Assembly: GCF_011044255.1 (NCBI RefSeq)
Contig: NZ_CP049107.1
Coordinates: forward strand, 3,283,001-3,347,000
DNA: 64,000 bases
Direction: 5' to 3'
Origin: Rhizorhabdus phycosphaerae
Lineage (GTDB): Bacteria; Pseudomonadota; Alphaproteobacteria; Sphingomonadales; Sphingomonadaceae
Positions 50,139 through 58,257 of this stretch are shown in pieces. A program made the position numbers and the translations under genes. The notes beneath the pieces were generated by a model. It did no database searches, had not been told where the DNA came from, and was given only the letters and a program-made list of their open reading frames with translations. Position 1 is the first letter of the stretch; each line of letters starts with the position of its first letter.

Positions 50139-51490
50139 GCGGTCCACGGCAGCGGCTGCTGATCGTCGAGGATGACGAGGGCCTGCAGAAGCAGCTTCGC
50201 TGGGCGTTCGAGGATTATGACGTCATATCCGCCACCACCCGGCAGGCGGCGATCGATGCGCTACGCCACTATGAGCCCGCGGTCGTCACGCTCGATCTGG
50301 GCCTGCCGCCCGACCCGGACGGGACCAGCGAGGGCTTCGCGACGCTCGATGAAATCCTGTCGCTCAAGCCCGATACGAAGGTCATCGTCGCCTCGGGGCA
50401 TGGTGCGCGCGAGGGAGCGTTGCGGGCCATCGCGGCCGGCGCCTACGATTATTATCACAAGCCCGTCGATATCGACGAGTTGGGGCTGATCGTCGCCCGC
50501 GCCTTCCAGCTCCATGATCTGGAGCGCGAAAATGCCCGGCTTCAGGCACAGGCGGGCGTCGATGAAGAGGGTGGGCTGCTCACCAACGACCCTGCGATGC
50601 TCAAGGTCGTCCGCACGGTCGAGCGCGTTGCCAACACCGATGTCTCGGTCATGCTGCTGGGGGCCAGCGGCACGGGCAAGGAGGTGCTCGCGCGCATGCT
50701 GCACCGGGCGAGCAAGCGCGCGGGTGGCGCATTCGTCGCGATCAACTGCGCCGCTATACCTGAAAATCTGCTCGAGGCCGAGCTGTTCGGCTATGAGAAG
50801 GGCGCCTTCACCGGGGCGATCAAGACGACCGAAGGCAAGATCGAGCTGGCGCAGGGCGGCACGCTGTTCCTCGACGAGGTGGGCGACATCCCGCTGCCGC
50901 TCCAGGTAAAACTGCTGCGTTTCCTGCAGGAGCGGGTGATCGAGCGGATCGGCAGCCGCAAGGCGATCGATGTCGATACCCGCATCGTCTGCGCGACCCA
51001 CCAGAATCTGGAAGCGATGATCGGCGAGGGCCGTTTCCGCGAGGATCTCTATTACCGCCTTGCCGAGATCGTCGTGCGCATACCGACGCTCGCCGAGCGT
51101 CCCGGCGACGCATTGCTCATCGCCCGCTCCCTGCTGCGCCGGCTGGCGCGCGAGATGAACTCGCCGGTAAAGGGTTTCGCGCCCGATGCGCTCGCCGCGA
51201 TCGACGGCTGGCGCTGGCCGGGCAATGTCCGCGAGCTGGAGAACAAGCTCAAGCGCGCGGTCATCATGGCCGACGGCAAGCTGGTGACGGCGGACGACCT
51301 CGATCTCGCGCCCGAGCGCGAGGATGGCGGCTATCTCAACCTGAAGGCCGTCCGCGAAGTCGCCGACCGCACCGCGATCAGCCGCGCGCTGGCCCGCAGC
51401 GAGGGCAATATCTCGAGCGCGGCCAAGATGCTCGGGATCAGCCGGCCCACGCTGTACGATCTGCTCAAGCAATATGGGATGGAGGCGTGA
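50135..51490 (+). CDS. prsR: PrsR-type sigma-54-dependent response regulator (XrtA/PEP-CTERM system)
   Basis: This 451-residue NtrC-like protein has a receiver (about 5-120; EDDEG acidic pair, VTLDLGLPP phosphoacceptor, YHKPVD lysine), an AAA+ domain with Walker A GASGTGKE, the sigma-54-contact GAFTGA loop, Walker B GTLFLDEVGDIP and a C-terminal Fis-type HTH (SSAAKMLGISRPTLYDLLKQ). It activates sigma-54 promoters when phosphorylated by PrsK. The ATGA overlap with prsK ensures coupled translation. I found no clear -24/-12 promoter ahead of the operon. Confidence 0.93.
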   Translation: MSGPRQRLLIVEDDEGLQKQLRWAFEDYDVISATTRQAAIDALRHYEPAVVTLDLGLPPDPDGTSEGFATLDEILSLKPDTKVIVASGHGAREGALRAIAAGAYDYYHKPVDIDELGLIVARAFQLHDLERENARLQAQAGVDEEGGLLTNDPAMLKVVRTVERVANTDVSVMLLGASGTGKEVLARMLHRASKRAGGAFVAINCAAIPENLLEAELFGYEKGAFTGAIKTTEGKIELAQGGTLFLDEVGDIPLPLQVKLLRFLQERVIERIGSRKAIDVDTRIVCATHQNLEAMIGEGRFREDLYYRLAEIVVRIPTLAERPGDALLIARSLLRRLAREMNSPVKGFAPDALAAIDGWRWPGNVRELENKLKRAVIMADGKLVTADDLDLAPEREDGGYLNLKAVREVADRTAISRALARSEGNISSAAKMLGISRPTLYDLLKQYGMEA

Positions 51491-51545
51491 TGGGGATTTC
51501 GGCCTGTGCTGGCATGCCAGGAAAGAGAGCGGGTCTTATCCCACG

Positions 51546-51639
51546 CGTCATTCCCGCGAAGGCGGGAATCCATGGACGGCGGTCCGTCCGACACCACAGC
51601 GTCCCGTGACCGTGGATTCCCGCCTTCGCGGGAATGACG
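51546..51639. repeat. REP-like inverted doublet, copy A
   Basis: Facing units start CGTCATTCCCGCGAAGGCGG (51546) and end CGCGGGAATGACG (51639), with about 40 bp between. They are near-perfect inverted repeats of each other and nearly the same as copy B 278 bp downstream and the doublet at 7204-7290. Confidence 0.9.
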
Positions 51640-51776
51640 TCGGAGTGTGGTGGTCCTTCCGCCGTCTTCGCCGTCCTTTCAGTAAGTGACCATCCGCTCC
51701 TCCGTTCAAAAACCCCGCCATGAGGCCTGCGCCAGCTTTCGCTGGATCGCCACTGAGGCAACCGCTATTTCCCGCC

Positions 51777-51914
51777 ATGGCCGATCCCGACAGGCTCGCT
51801 CGTATCGCCGACGCTCCCCCACCCGTCATTCCGGCGAAGGCGGGAATCCATGGATGCGGCACGTCCGACACCACAGCGTCCCGTGACCGTGGATTCCCGC
51901 CTTCGCGGGAATGA
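51777..51914 (+). pseudogene. Truncated duplicate of the DUF815 ATPase gene start
   Basis: Thirteen codons from the ATG at 51777 match the start of the intact gene at 52054 (MADPDRLARIADA against MTDPDTLRRIADA). The frame then enters REP sequence and ends at TGA 51912-51914, 45 codons in all. It is a by-product of the tandem duplication and unlikely to be functional. Confidence 0.7.
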
Positions 51915-51916
51915 CG
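51824..51916. repeat. REP-like inverted doublet, copy B
   Basis: Facing units begin CGTCATTCCGGCGAAGGCGG (51824, one base unlike copy A) and end CGCGGGAATGACG (51916). The central spacer shares ACACCACAGCGTCCCGTGAC with copy A. Confidence 0.9.
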
Positions 51917-52053
51917 CGGATATGGGGTGTCCGTCTGCCATCTCCGTCGTCCTTTCAGAAAGTGACCATCCGCTCTTCTGTTCAAAAGTCCCGCCATGAG
52001 GCCTGCGCCAGCTTTCGCTGGAACGCCGCCGAGGCGACGGCTATCTCCCCGCC

Positions 52054-52878
52054 ATGACCGATCCCGACACGCTTCGCCGCATCGCCGACGCCTTGGAACG
52101 ACTCGCCCCGCCGCCGGCACCGCATGCCGATCCGGCGGCGCATGCGGCCTATGTCTGGCGTGACCATGGGCTTGCGGCCGCGCGGGCCTTTGCGCCGTTA
52201 CCGCTCGACCTGCTGACCGGGATCGACGCCCAGAAGGCGGCTCTGCTGGAAAATGCGCGGCGGCTCGCGCAGGGGGCGGCGGCGCATGACGTGCTGTTAT
52301 GGGGCGCGCGAGGTGCCGGCAAGTCGGCGCTGGTCAAGGCGGCGGTCGGCCATCTGCGCGGCGAGGGGCATGACATCGCGCTGATCGAGATTGCGGGCGA
52401 GAAGATCGAGGATCTGCCGCGCCTGTTCGCGCTGATCGCGGAAGTGCCGCGCGCCTTCCTGCTGTTCATCGACGATCTCGGCTTCGACGAGGAAGCCGGC
52501 GGGCAGGGGCCGCGCATTCTGCGCTCGATGCTGGAGGGCGGTGCCGAAGCTCGCCCGGCCAATGCGCGGCTGCACGTGACCGCGAACCGGCGACACATCG
52601 TGCCGCGCGACCTGAAGGAACAGGACAGCGCCATCAATCCGCGCGACGTGGTCGACGACAAGCTGGCGCTGGCCGATCGCTTCGGCCTGTCGCTGGGGTT
52701 CCATGTCTGCGACCAGGATGCCTATGTCGCCATGGTGAAGGGCTATGCCGATCGCTACGGTCTCAAGTTCGAGCCTCTCGACGCGATCGCCTGGGCCACC
52801 CAGCGGGGCAGCCGCTCGGGCCGTGTCGCCTGGCAATATGTGGTCGAACTGGCGGGGCGGGCAGGCAAGGCGCTCTGA
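52054..52878 (+). CDS. DUF815-family ATP-binding protein (AAA+-like)
   Basis: This 274-residue P-loop protein has Walker A GARGAGKSALV (about 87-97), the Walker B-like LLFIDDLGFDEE (about 138-149) and a sensor-like TANRRHIVPRD, matching the DUF815 family of bacterial AAA+-like ATPases, whose function is unsettled. The opening 13 codons are duplicated upstream at 51777 as part of a tandem repeat. The promoter must lie in or before the REP-rich repeats. It converges with the histidine kinase gene. Confidence 0.9.
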   Translation: MTDPDTLRRIADALERLAPPPAPHADPAAHAAYVWRDHGLAAARAFAPLPLDLLTGIDAQKAALLENARRLAQGAAAHDVLLWGARGAGKSALVKAAVGHLRGEGHDIALIEIAGEKIEDLPRLFALIAEVPRAFLLFIDDLGFDEEAGGQGPRILRSMLEGGAEARPANARLHVTANRRHIVPRDLKEQDSAINPRDVVDDKLALADRFGLSLGFHVCDQDAYVAMVKGYADRYGLKFEPLDAIAWATQRGSRSGRVAWQYVVELAGRAGKAL

Positions 52879-52885
52879 CGCGCGA

Positions 52886-54319
52886 TCAGCTTCCGCCGCC
52901 GGGCAGGCGCACGCGGATCTGAAGGCCGCCCAGATCCTCGCTCTCCTCGAGCGTGATCGATCCGCCATAGATGCCGATCACGTCGCGGACGATGGCGAGG
53001 CCCAGGCCGGTGCCGGGCTTGCCGGTATCGAGCCGCGCGCCGCGCTCGAACAGCTTGCCGCGCTCGGCCTCCGGAATGCCGGGGCCGTCATCCTCGATCA
53101 GGATTTCGACCTGTTCGGCCTTGCGGTTGCCGGGCAGGTCGCGGACGACACGGCCGACCGTCACGAAGACGCGACCCTGTCCATATTTGGCGGCATTCTC
53201 GATCAGATTGCCGAGGATCTCGTCGAGGTCCTGCCGCTCGACATGGACGATCGCCTCCTTGTCCCCGGCGAGATCGACGGTGACATGGCGGTGCATGCGG
53301 TTGACCGCGCGCTCGACCGCCTTGAGCGAAGGCCAGACCTCGGCCCGGGCCTGCGCATTGGCGCGACGCCCGACCGCGCGGGCGCGGGCGAGATGGTGGT
53401 CGACCTGCCGCCGCATCATCGTCGTAGACCGCACGACCGTCTCCGCCAGCTCGGGCGTATTGGCGGTCGCCTCGTTCATCAGCACGGTCAGCGGGGTCTT
53501 CAGCGCATGGGCCAGGTTGCCGGCATGGCGGCGCGCCTCTTCGGCCTGCCGCTCATTATGCGCAAGCAGCTCGTTGAGCTCGTCGACGAGCGGCTGGACC
53601 TCATTCGGGAAGCGCGCTTCGATCCGCGAGCTGATCCCCGAACTCACCGAGGCGACCGCCCGGCGCAGGCTGCGCAGCGGCCACAGGCCATAGGTCGCCT
53701 GCAGCGCGGCGAGGATGATCAGGCCGAGGCCCAATATGGCAAAGGAACGCACCAGCGTGCGCCGGAGCACCGCGATCTGGTCGTCGAGCGCGGCCCGGCT
53801 GGCGGCAACCTCGAAGCGCCATTCGGTTTCGGATCCAGGCAGACGGATTTCGCGGTCGAGGACGCGCAGCGGTTCGCCGTCGAACTCGTCGCTATTGTCG
53901 ACGTGAAGCGCACGGCCATGATGCTTGGCGTCCTGACGCAGCGCCCGGTCCCAGAGCGAGCGCGACCGGAACGGCTCGTGCCCGGTGCCGCTCACCTGCC
54001 AGTAGAGTCCCGAATAGGGCTCCAGAAAGCGCTGGTCGCCGAGCGGCCGGTTGAAGCGCACCTCGCCATCGGGGCCGATCTCGGCCGAGCCGATCATCGC
54101 GTTCAGCACATATTCGAGCTGGCCGTCGAAATTGCGGGTGATCGCCTCGCTCAGCACTCGATCGAGAGCGAAGCCGCCCCCGACGAGCAGGACGATGATC
54201 CATAGCGCCGCGATCGAGATCATCCGGCGGGTGAGCGACCCCGTCGAATGGCGCCGCTGGCGGGCCTCGCGAGAGAACCAGCCCGCCAACGCGGCCGGCA
54301 TCGCCTTAAGCGGGATCAT
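52886..54319 (-). CDS. Sensor histidine kinase, PhoQ/EnvZ-like
   Basis: This 477-residue kinase has two membrane helices (about 34-52 and 190-210) around a periplasmic sensor domain, a HAMP-like linker (GLWPLRSLRRAVASVSSG), the H-box NLAHALKTPLTVL, N-box NLIENAAKYG, G1 DDGPGIP and G2 GTGLGLAIV. It partners the OmpR-type regulator whose 3' end it overlaps by 14 bp. The start may instead be the ATG at 54301, just after the regulator's stop. With the upstream PepSY protein it resembles envelope-stress or metal-sensing systems; the signal is unknown. Confidence 0.9.
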   Translation of the reverse strand: MIPLKAMPAALAGWFSREARQRRHSTGSLTRRMISIAALWIIVLLVGGGFALDRVLSEAITRNFDGQLEYVLNAMIGSAEIGPDGEVRFNRPLGDQRFLEPYSGLYWQVSGTGHEPFRSRSLWDRALRQDAKHHGRALHVDNSDEFDGEPLRVLDREIRLPGSETEWRFEVAASRAALDDQIAVLRRTLVRSFAILGLGLIILAALQATYGLWPLRSLRRAVASVSSGISSRIEARFPNEVQPLVDELNELLAHNERQAEEARRHAGNLAHALKTPLTVLMNEATANTPELAETVVRSTTMMRRQVDHHLARARAVGRRANAQARAEVWPSLKAVERAVNRMHRHVTVDLAGDKEAIVHVERQDLDEILGNLIENAAKYGQGRVFVTVGRVVRDLPGNRKAEQVEILIEDDGPGIPEAERGKLFERGARLDTGKPGTGLGLAIVRDVIGIYGGSITLEESEDLGGLQIRVRLPGGGS

Positions 54320-54968
54320 CCAGCGAATAGCCGAGGCCGCGGATGGTGGTGATCACGTCCTGGCCCAGCTTCTTGCGGATGCGGGTGACGAAGACTTCGA
54401 TCGTATTGGAGTCCCGGTCGAAGTCCTGATCGTAGATATGCTCGATCAGTTCGGTCCGGCTGACCACCTTGCCCTTGTGATGGAGCAGATAGCTGAGCAG
54501 CTTATATTCCTGCGCCGTCAGCTTGACCGGTTCGCCCGCGAGCGTGACCTTGCCGCTGCGCGTGTCGAGGCGGACGTCGCCGGCGGTCAGCTCGGACGAC
54601 GCATTGCCCGACGCACGACGGATGAGCGCGCGCAGGCGGGCGATCAGCTCTTCGGTCTGGAACGGCTTGGTCAGATAATCGTCGGCGCCCGCATCGAGCC
54701 CCGCGACCTTGTCCGACCAGCTGTCGCGTGCCGTCAGCACCAGCACGGGCACATCGCGGCCCTCTCGGCGCCAGCGGTCGAGCACGGTCAGGCCGTCGAC
54801 CTCGGGCAGGCCGAGATCGAGGATGATCGCGTCATAGCTTTCGGTCGATCCCAGGAAATGCCCGTCTTCGCCATCGGTGGCGAGGTCGATGGCATAGCCC
54901 GCGCCTTCCAGCGTGGCGCGCAGCTGGCGGCCCAGATTCGGTTCATCCTCGACGATAAGGACGCGCAT
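54306..54968 (-). CDS. OmpR/PhoB-family response regulator
   Basis: This 220-residue regulator has a receiver (acidic EDEP, phosphoacceptor in IILDLGLPEVDG, switch lysine in LTKPFQ) and a C-terminal winged helix (about 125-218; LTAQEYKLLSYLLHHKGKVV, SNTIEVFVTRIRKKLG, TIRGLGYSL). It is the partner of the overlapping histidine kinase and lies 36 bp after the PepSY gene on the same strand, so the order is PepSY - regulator - kinase. Confidence 0.95.
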   Translation of the reverse strand: MRVLIVEDEPNLGRQLRATLEGAGYAIDLATDGEDGHFLGSTESYDAIILDLGLPEVDGLTVLDRWRREGRDVPVLVLTARDSWSDKVAGLDAGADDYLTKPFQTEELIARLRALIRRASGNASSELTAGDVRLDTRSGKVTLAGEPVKLTAQEYKLLSYLLHHKGKVVSRTELIEHIYDQDFDRDSNTIEVFVTRIRKKLGQDVITTIRGLGYSLDDPA

Positions 54969-55004
54969 TGCTTCCCCTTTTAAGAACCCCTCATGGGGTG
55001 GCGT

Positions 55005-55313
55005 TCATTGACCGACGCGACCCAATTCGCGACCGGTGCGTCCGTCCATGTCCATCCATATCACCGAACCGCCACGCTGAAACTTGAAACGGTAGCGTCC
55101 GGTTCCCGGATCGAATTCGGAACCTATCATCCTGCCCTCGACGCGGCCCTGAGCGCGCGCGCGCATTTCGGAATAAGGGAGATATTCGCCCGACTGCACG
55201 CCGGCGCGCAAAGCATCCTGTTCGGGCACGCGATTCCGGTCCGCCGAAGCGGGGGACGCGGCAACGAAAAGCAACGCCAGCGAGAGGGCGGCAACGGGGT
55301 TACGCATTGACAT
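55005..55313 (-). CDS. PepSY-domain small exported protein
   Basis: This 102-residue protein has a signal peptide (LSLALLFVAASPASA) and one PepSY-like domain (RFKFQRGGSVIWMDMDGRTG at the C-terminus). PepSY proteins are periplasmic and often inhibit peptidases or tune the adjacent sensor kinase. The start is uncertain among ATGs at 55307, 55313 and farther upstream, with no clear ribosome site. Its position as first gene of the two-component operon suggests it modulates the kinase, which is inference. Confidence 0.8.
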   Translation of the reverse strand: MSMRNPVAALSLALLFVAASPASADRNRVPEQDALRAGVQSGEYLPYSEMRARAQGRVEGRMIGSEFDPGTGRYRFKFQRGGSVIWMDMDGRTGRELGRVGQ

Positions 55314-55402
55314 GGGGTATAGGCATAGGGTCATGGGCTTGAATAGGGCATGAATGTTCGTGCTTCGGCAGAAAGCCCACACCTGTTGCATCAGTAAGAC
55401 AC

Positions 55403-57190
55403 ATGTCCGCTCCCATCCTATCCTATCAGAATCTCGGCGTCGTCCAGGGCAGCGGTTGGCTGTTCCGGGGTCTCGACATCAATATCGCGCCGCGCGACCG
55501 GCTGGCGCTGATCGGCCGCAACGGCGCGGGCAAGACCACCTTGCTCAAGCTGCTCGCGGGGAAGATCGACTCCGACGAGGGGCTGCGCACCATCGTCCCC
55601 GGAACCCGCGTGATCATGCTGGAGCAGGAACCGTCGATGGCGGGTCACGCCACGCTGCGCGATTTCGCGCTCGCCGGTGCGGATGCCCCGCCCGCGCATG
55701 TCGTCGAGGCGATCGCGAGCCAGATCGGCATCGATCTCGACCGCGAGGCGTCGACGGCGAGCGGGGGCGAGCGCCGCCGCGCCGCCATCGCGCGGGCGCT
55801 GGCGCAGGAGCCCGAAGTGCTGCTGCTCGACGAGCCGACCAACCATCTCGACCTCGCCGCGATCGAATGGCTCGAATCCTGGCTCGGCCGCTTCGGTGGC
55901 GCCTTTGTCGTGATCAGCCATGACCGCACCTTTCTCACCCGTCTCACGAAGCAGACGCTGTGGCTCGACCGCGGTTCCATCCGGCGCAACGAGGTCGGCT
56001 TCGGCGGCTTCGAGGCCTGGACCGAGAAGGTCTATGAGGATGAGGCGCGCAATGCGGAACGGCTCGACGCCCGGCTCAAGCTGGAGGAGCATTGGCTGCA
56101 CCGTGGCGTCACCGCCCGGCGCAAGCGCAACCAGGGGCGCCTCGCCAAGCTGATCGAGATGCGTGCGGCCCGCAAGGCGATGATGGGGCCGCAGGGCACG
56201 GCCAAGCTCTCGATCGGGGCCGACGACGTCAAGACCAAGGTCGTCATCGACGCCGAGCATGTCACCAAGAGCTTCGGCGACCGGGCGATCATCCGCGACT
56301 TCACCTTTCGCGTGACGCGCGGCGACCGCATCGGCGTGGTCGGCGCGAACGGCGCGGGCAAGTCGACCCTGCTCAAGCTGCTGACCGGCGAACTGGCGCC
56401 CGACAGCGGCACCGTGAAACTGTCTAAGACGCTCGACGGCATCGTGATCGACCAGCAGCGCAAGCTGATGGCGCCGGACAAGCGCGTCCGCGACGTGCTC
56501 GCCGATGGCGGCGACTGGATCGAGGTCCAGGGCAACAAGAAGCATATCCACGGCTATCTCAAGGAGTTCCTGTTCGAGCCGTCAATGGCCGATGCCAAGG
56601 TGGGCACTCTCTCTGGGGGCGAGCGGTCGCGCGTCCTGCTGGCGCGCGAGTTCGCCCGCCCGTCCAACCTGCTGGTGCTCGACGAGCCGACCAACGATCT
56701 CGACCTCGAAACGCTCGACCTGCTCCAGGAGGTGATCGCCGACTATGAAGGCACCGTCCTGATCGTCAGCCACGATCGCGACTTCCTCGACCGGACCGTG
56801 ACCGTCACCCTCGGGCTCGACGGCAGCGGCAAGGTCGACATCGTCGCGGGCGGCTATGAGGATTGGGAGAAGCAGCGCGCGGCCGACGCAGCGGCGCGCA
56901 GCCGGCCTTCCGCCGCCAAGGCCGCTCCGGCGGCACCTGCCACGCCCAAGGCCAAGACCAAGCTCAGCTACAAGGACCAGCGCGAACTGGACCTGCTGCC
57001 CGGCGAGATCGAGAAGCTCGAAGCCGCGATCGCTCGCGACGAGGCGGCGCTCGCCGACCCCGACCTTTATGCCAGCAACCCGGCCCGCTTCGAAGCCCTG
57101 ACCAAGGCAATCGATGCCGCGCGGGCCAAGAAGGAAGAGGCCGAGCTGCGCTGGCTCGAGCTTGCGGAAATGGCCGAGCAGCTGGGCTGA
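55403..57190 (+). CDS. uup: ABC-F family ATPase, Uup-like
   Basis: This 595-residue protein has two ABC domains and no membrane segment. Domain 1: GRNGAGKTT, ASGGERRR, LLLDEPTNHLD. Domain 2: GANGAGKST, LSGGERSR, LVLDEPTNDLD. A linker (about 205-260) with charged helices joins them. An Ala/Pro/Lys-rich stretch leads to a C-terminal coiled coil (about 530-595), the feature that marks Uup. ABC-F proteins act on the ribosome; Uup also affects transposon excision and ribosome biogenesis. The last codons form part of a small GCTGGGC/GCCCAGC hairpin (57181-57198) that may aid termination. Confidence 0.9.
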   Translation: MSAPILSYQNLGVVQGSGWLFRGLDINIAPRDRLALIGRNGAGKTTLLKLLAGKIDSDEGLRTIVPGTRVIMLEQEPSMAGHATLRDFALAGADAPPAHVVEAIASQIGIDLDREASTASGGERRRAAIARALAQEPEVLLLDEPTNHLDLAAIEWLESWLGRFGGAFVVISHDRTFLTRLTKQTLWLDRGSIRRNEVGFGGFEAWTEKVYEDEARNAERLDARLKLEEHWLHRGVTARRKRNQGRLAKLIEMRAARKAMMGPQGTAKLSIGADDVKTKVVIDAEHVTKSFGDRAIIRDFTFRVTRGDRIGVVGANGAGKSTLLKLLTGELAPDSGTVKLSKTLDGIVIDQQRKLMAPDKRVRDVLADGGDWIEVQGNKKHIHGYLKEFLFEPSMADAKVGTLSGGERSRVLLAREFARPSNLLVLDEPTNDLDLETLDLLQEVIADYEGTVLIVSHDRDFLDRTVTVTLGLDGSGKVDIVAGGYEDWEKQRAADAAARSRPSAAKAAPAAPATPKAKTKLSYKDQRELDLLPGEIEKLEAAIARDEAALADPDLYASNPARFEALTKAIDAARAKKEEAELRWLELAEMAEQLG

Positions 57191-57211
57191 CGCCCAGCCG
57201 CTCTTCCTGGT

Positions 57212-58093
57212 TCAGGCACTGACCAGCGGTCGCATCAATTCGATGCGGACGCCGTCCGGGTCGGCGCCGTGCATCAGCTCGATCACGGGGGTGCGGACAT
57301 GCGCCGCCTCGACGAAATGCCCGCCGCGCGCGGTGAGTTCGGCCGCCGTCTTCTCCGGCTCATCGTCCCAGAAGGCGATGTGGGTGAGGCCGAAGCGGTT
57401 CAGCGGGCGGCGCGTCCGCTGGCCCTTGCTGCCCGGTTCGAACACCTTGAGCAGTTCGAGGGTGTTGCCCTCAGCATCGCGGATCATCTGGGCGCGCAGC
57501 TTTATGCCGGGTACCTCGTTGATCACGCCGAGCCAGTCGAAACCCTGATCGAGGACATAATCCTCGGCGCGTTCGAAGCCGAGCGTGCGATAATAAGCGA
57601 GCGATACGTCGACATCGTCGACGCAGATGCCGCTGTGCGAGAAGCGCGCAGCGACGCCCGGCGCTTTCATCAGCTCGATCCGCACTCCGTCCGGGTCGGT
57701 GCAGTAGAGCATCGTCGTGTCGTTCTCGGCATAATGGGCGCGGGTGCTTTCATGCACATGGCCTCCGGCCGCCGCGATCCGCGCCGCTGCCGCGTCGATG
57801 TCGTCGACATAGAAGGACAGGTGGACCAGCCCATAATCGAGGGTCGACCGCCGTTCGCGTGGTCCGCTCGCCTCCGGGGCGAGGAAATGGAGCAGCTCGA
57901 TGACCGGCCCGTCGGGGTGCCGGAGCATCTTCGCGCGGAGCCGGACGCCGGGCAGCTCCATCGTCTTGTCCATGTCGGGACCCTCGATGATCCCATAGTC
58001 CTGATGGTCCTCGAACCCCAGGCCCTCGCGATAGAAGCGCTCCGACACTTCCATGTCGCTAATGCAGATTCCGCGGTGTGACAGCTTGACCAT
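57212..58093 (-). CDS. Two-domain VOC (glyoxalase/extradiol dioxygenase superfamily) protein
   Basis: This 293-residue protein is two VOC repeats (about 1-130: LSHRGICISDMEVSERFYRE, then GLGFE; about 140-290: FSHSGICVDDVDVSLAYYRT, then LGFE). Metal-ligand candidates are the histidines at strand 1 (SHRGI, SHSGI), GLVHLSF/GLTHIAF, and the glutamates in VRIELM. It could be an extradiol-type dioxygenase, isomerase or lyase. AGGAGG is well spaced before the start. It is divergent from the LLM oxygenase gene and probably belongs to the same catabolic set. Confidence 0.82.
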   Translation of the reverse strand: MVKLSHRGICISDMEVSERFYREGLGFEDHQDYGIIEGPDMDKTMELPGVRLRAKMLRHPDGPVIELLHFLAPEASGPRERRSTLDYGLVHLSFYVDDIDAAAARIAAAGGHVHESTRAHYAENDTTMLYCTDPDGVRIELMKAPGVAARFSHSGICVDDVDVSLAYYRTLGFERAEDYVLDQGFDWLGVINEVPGIKLRAQMIRDAEGNTLELLKVFEPGSKGQRTRRPLNRFGLTHIAFWDDEPEKTAAELTARGGHFVEAAHVRTPVIELMHGADPDGVRIELMRPLVSA

Positions 58094-58257
58094 CTCGTCC
58101 CCTCCTATGGGTTATGTCTTTGGCCGCAGCCTGCCGCATGGGGCGGAGGACCGCATAGTCCGATTGGACGATGTAACGCATTTGCGCGCCACATAGTCTC
58201 CACACCGGATGCAGCCGGCAATGCGAAGACCGGCCAGGTTTAAGGAGAGCGGACATC

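Larger units (their letters stand above)
51546..52093. repeat. Imperfect ~277-bp tandem duplication containing REP doublets and the start of the DUF815 gene
   Basis: Unit A (51546 to about 51821) and unit B (51824 to about 52093) align along their length: REP doublet, CCTTTCAG(T/A)AAGTGACCATCCGCTC, GCCATGAGGCCTGCGCCAGC, and then an ATG with the opening codons of the DUF815 gene. Unit A's copy of the gene start (51777) encodes MADPDRLARIADA, matching MTDPDTLRRIADA at 52054, then runs into the second REP doublet and stops at 51914. The 563-bp gap after prsR is filled by this duplication. Confidence 0.85.

Noticed and set aside
51546-52050. REP repeats as a CRISPR array
   Set aside because: Only two units with palindromic doublets, ~277-bp period and conserved spacers; no cas genes.
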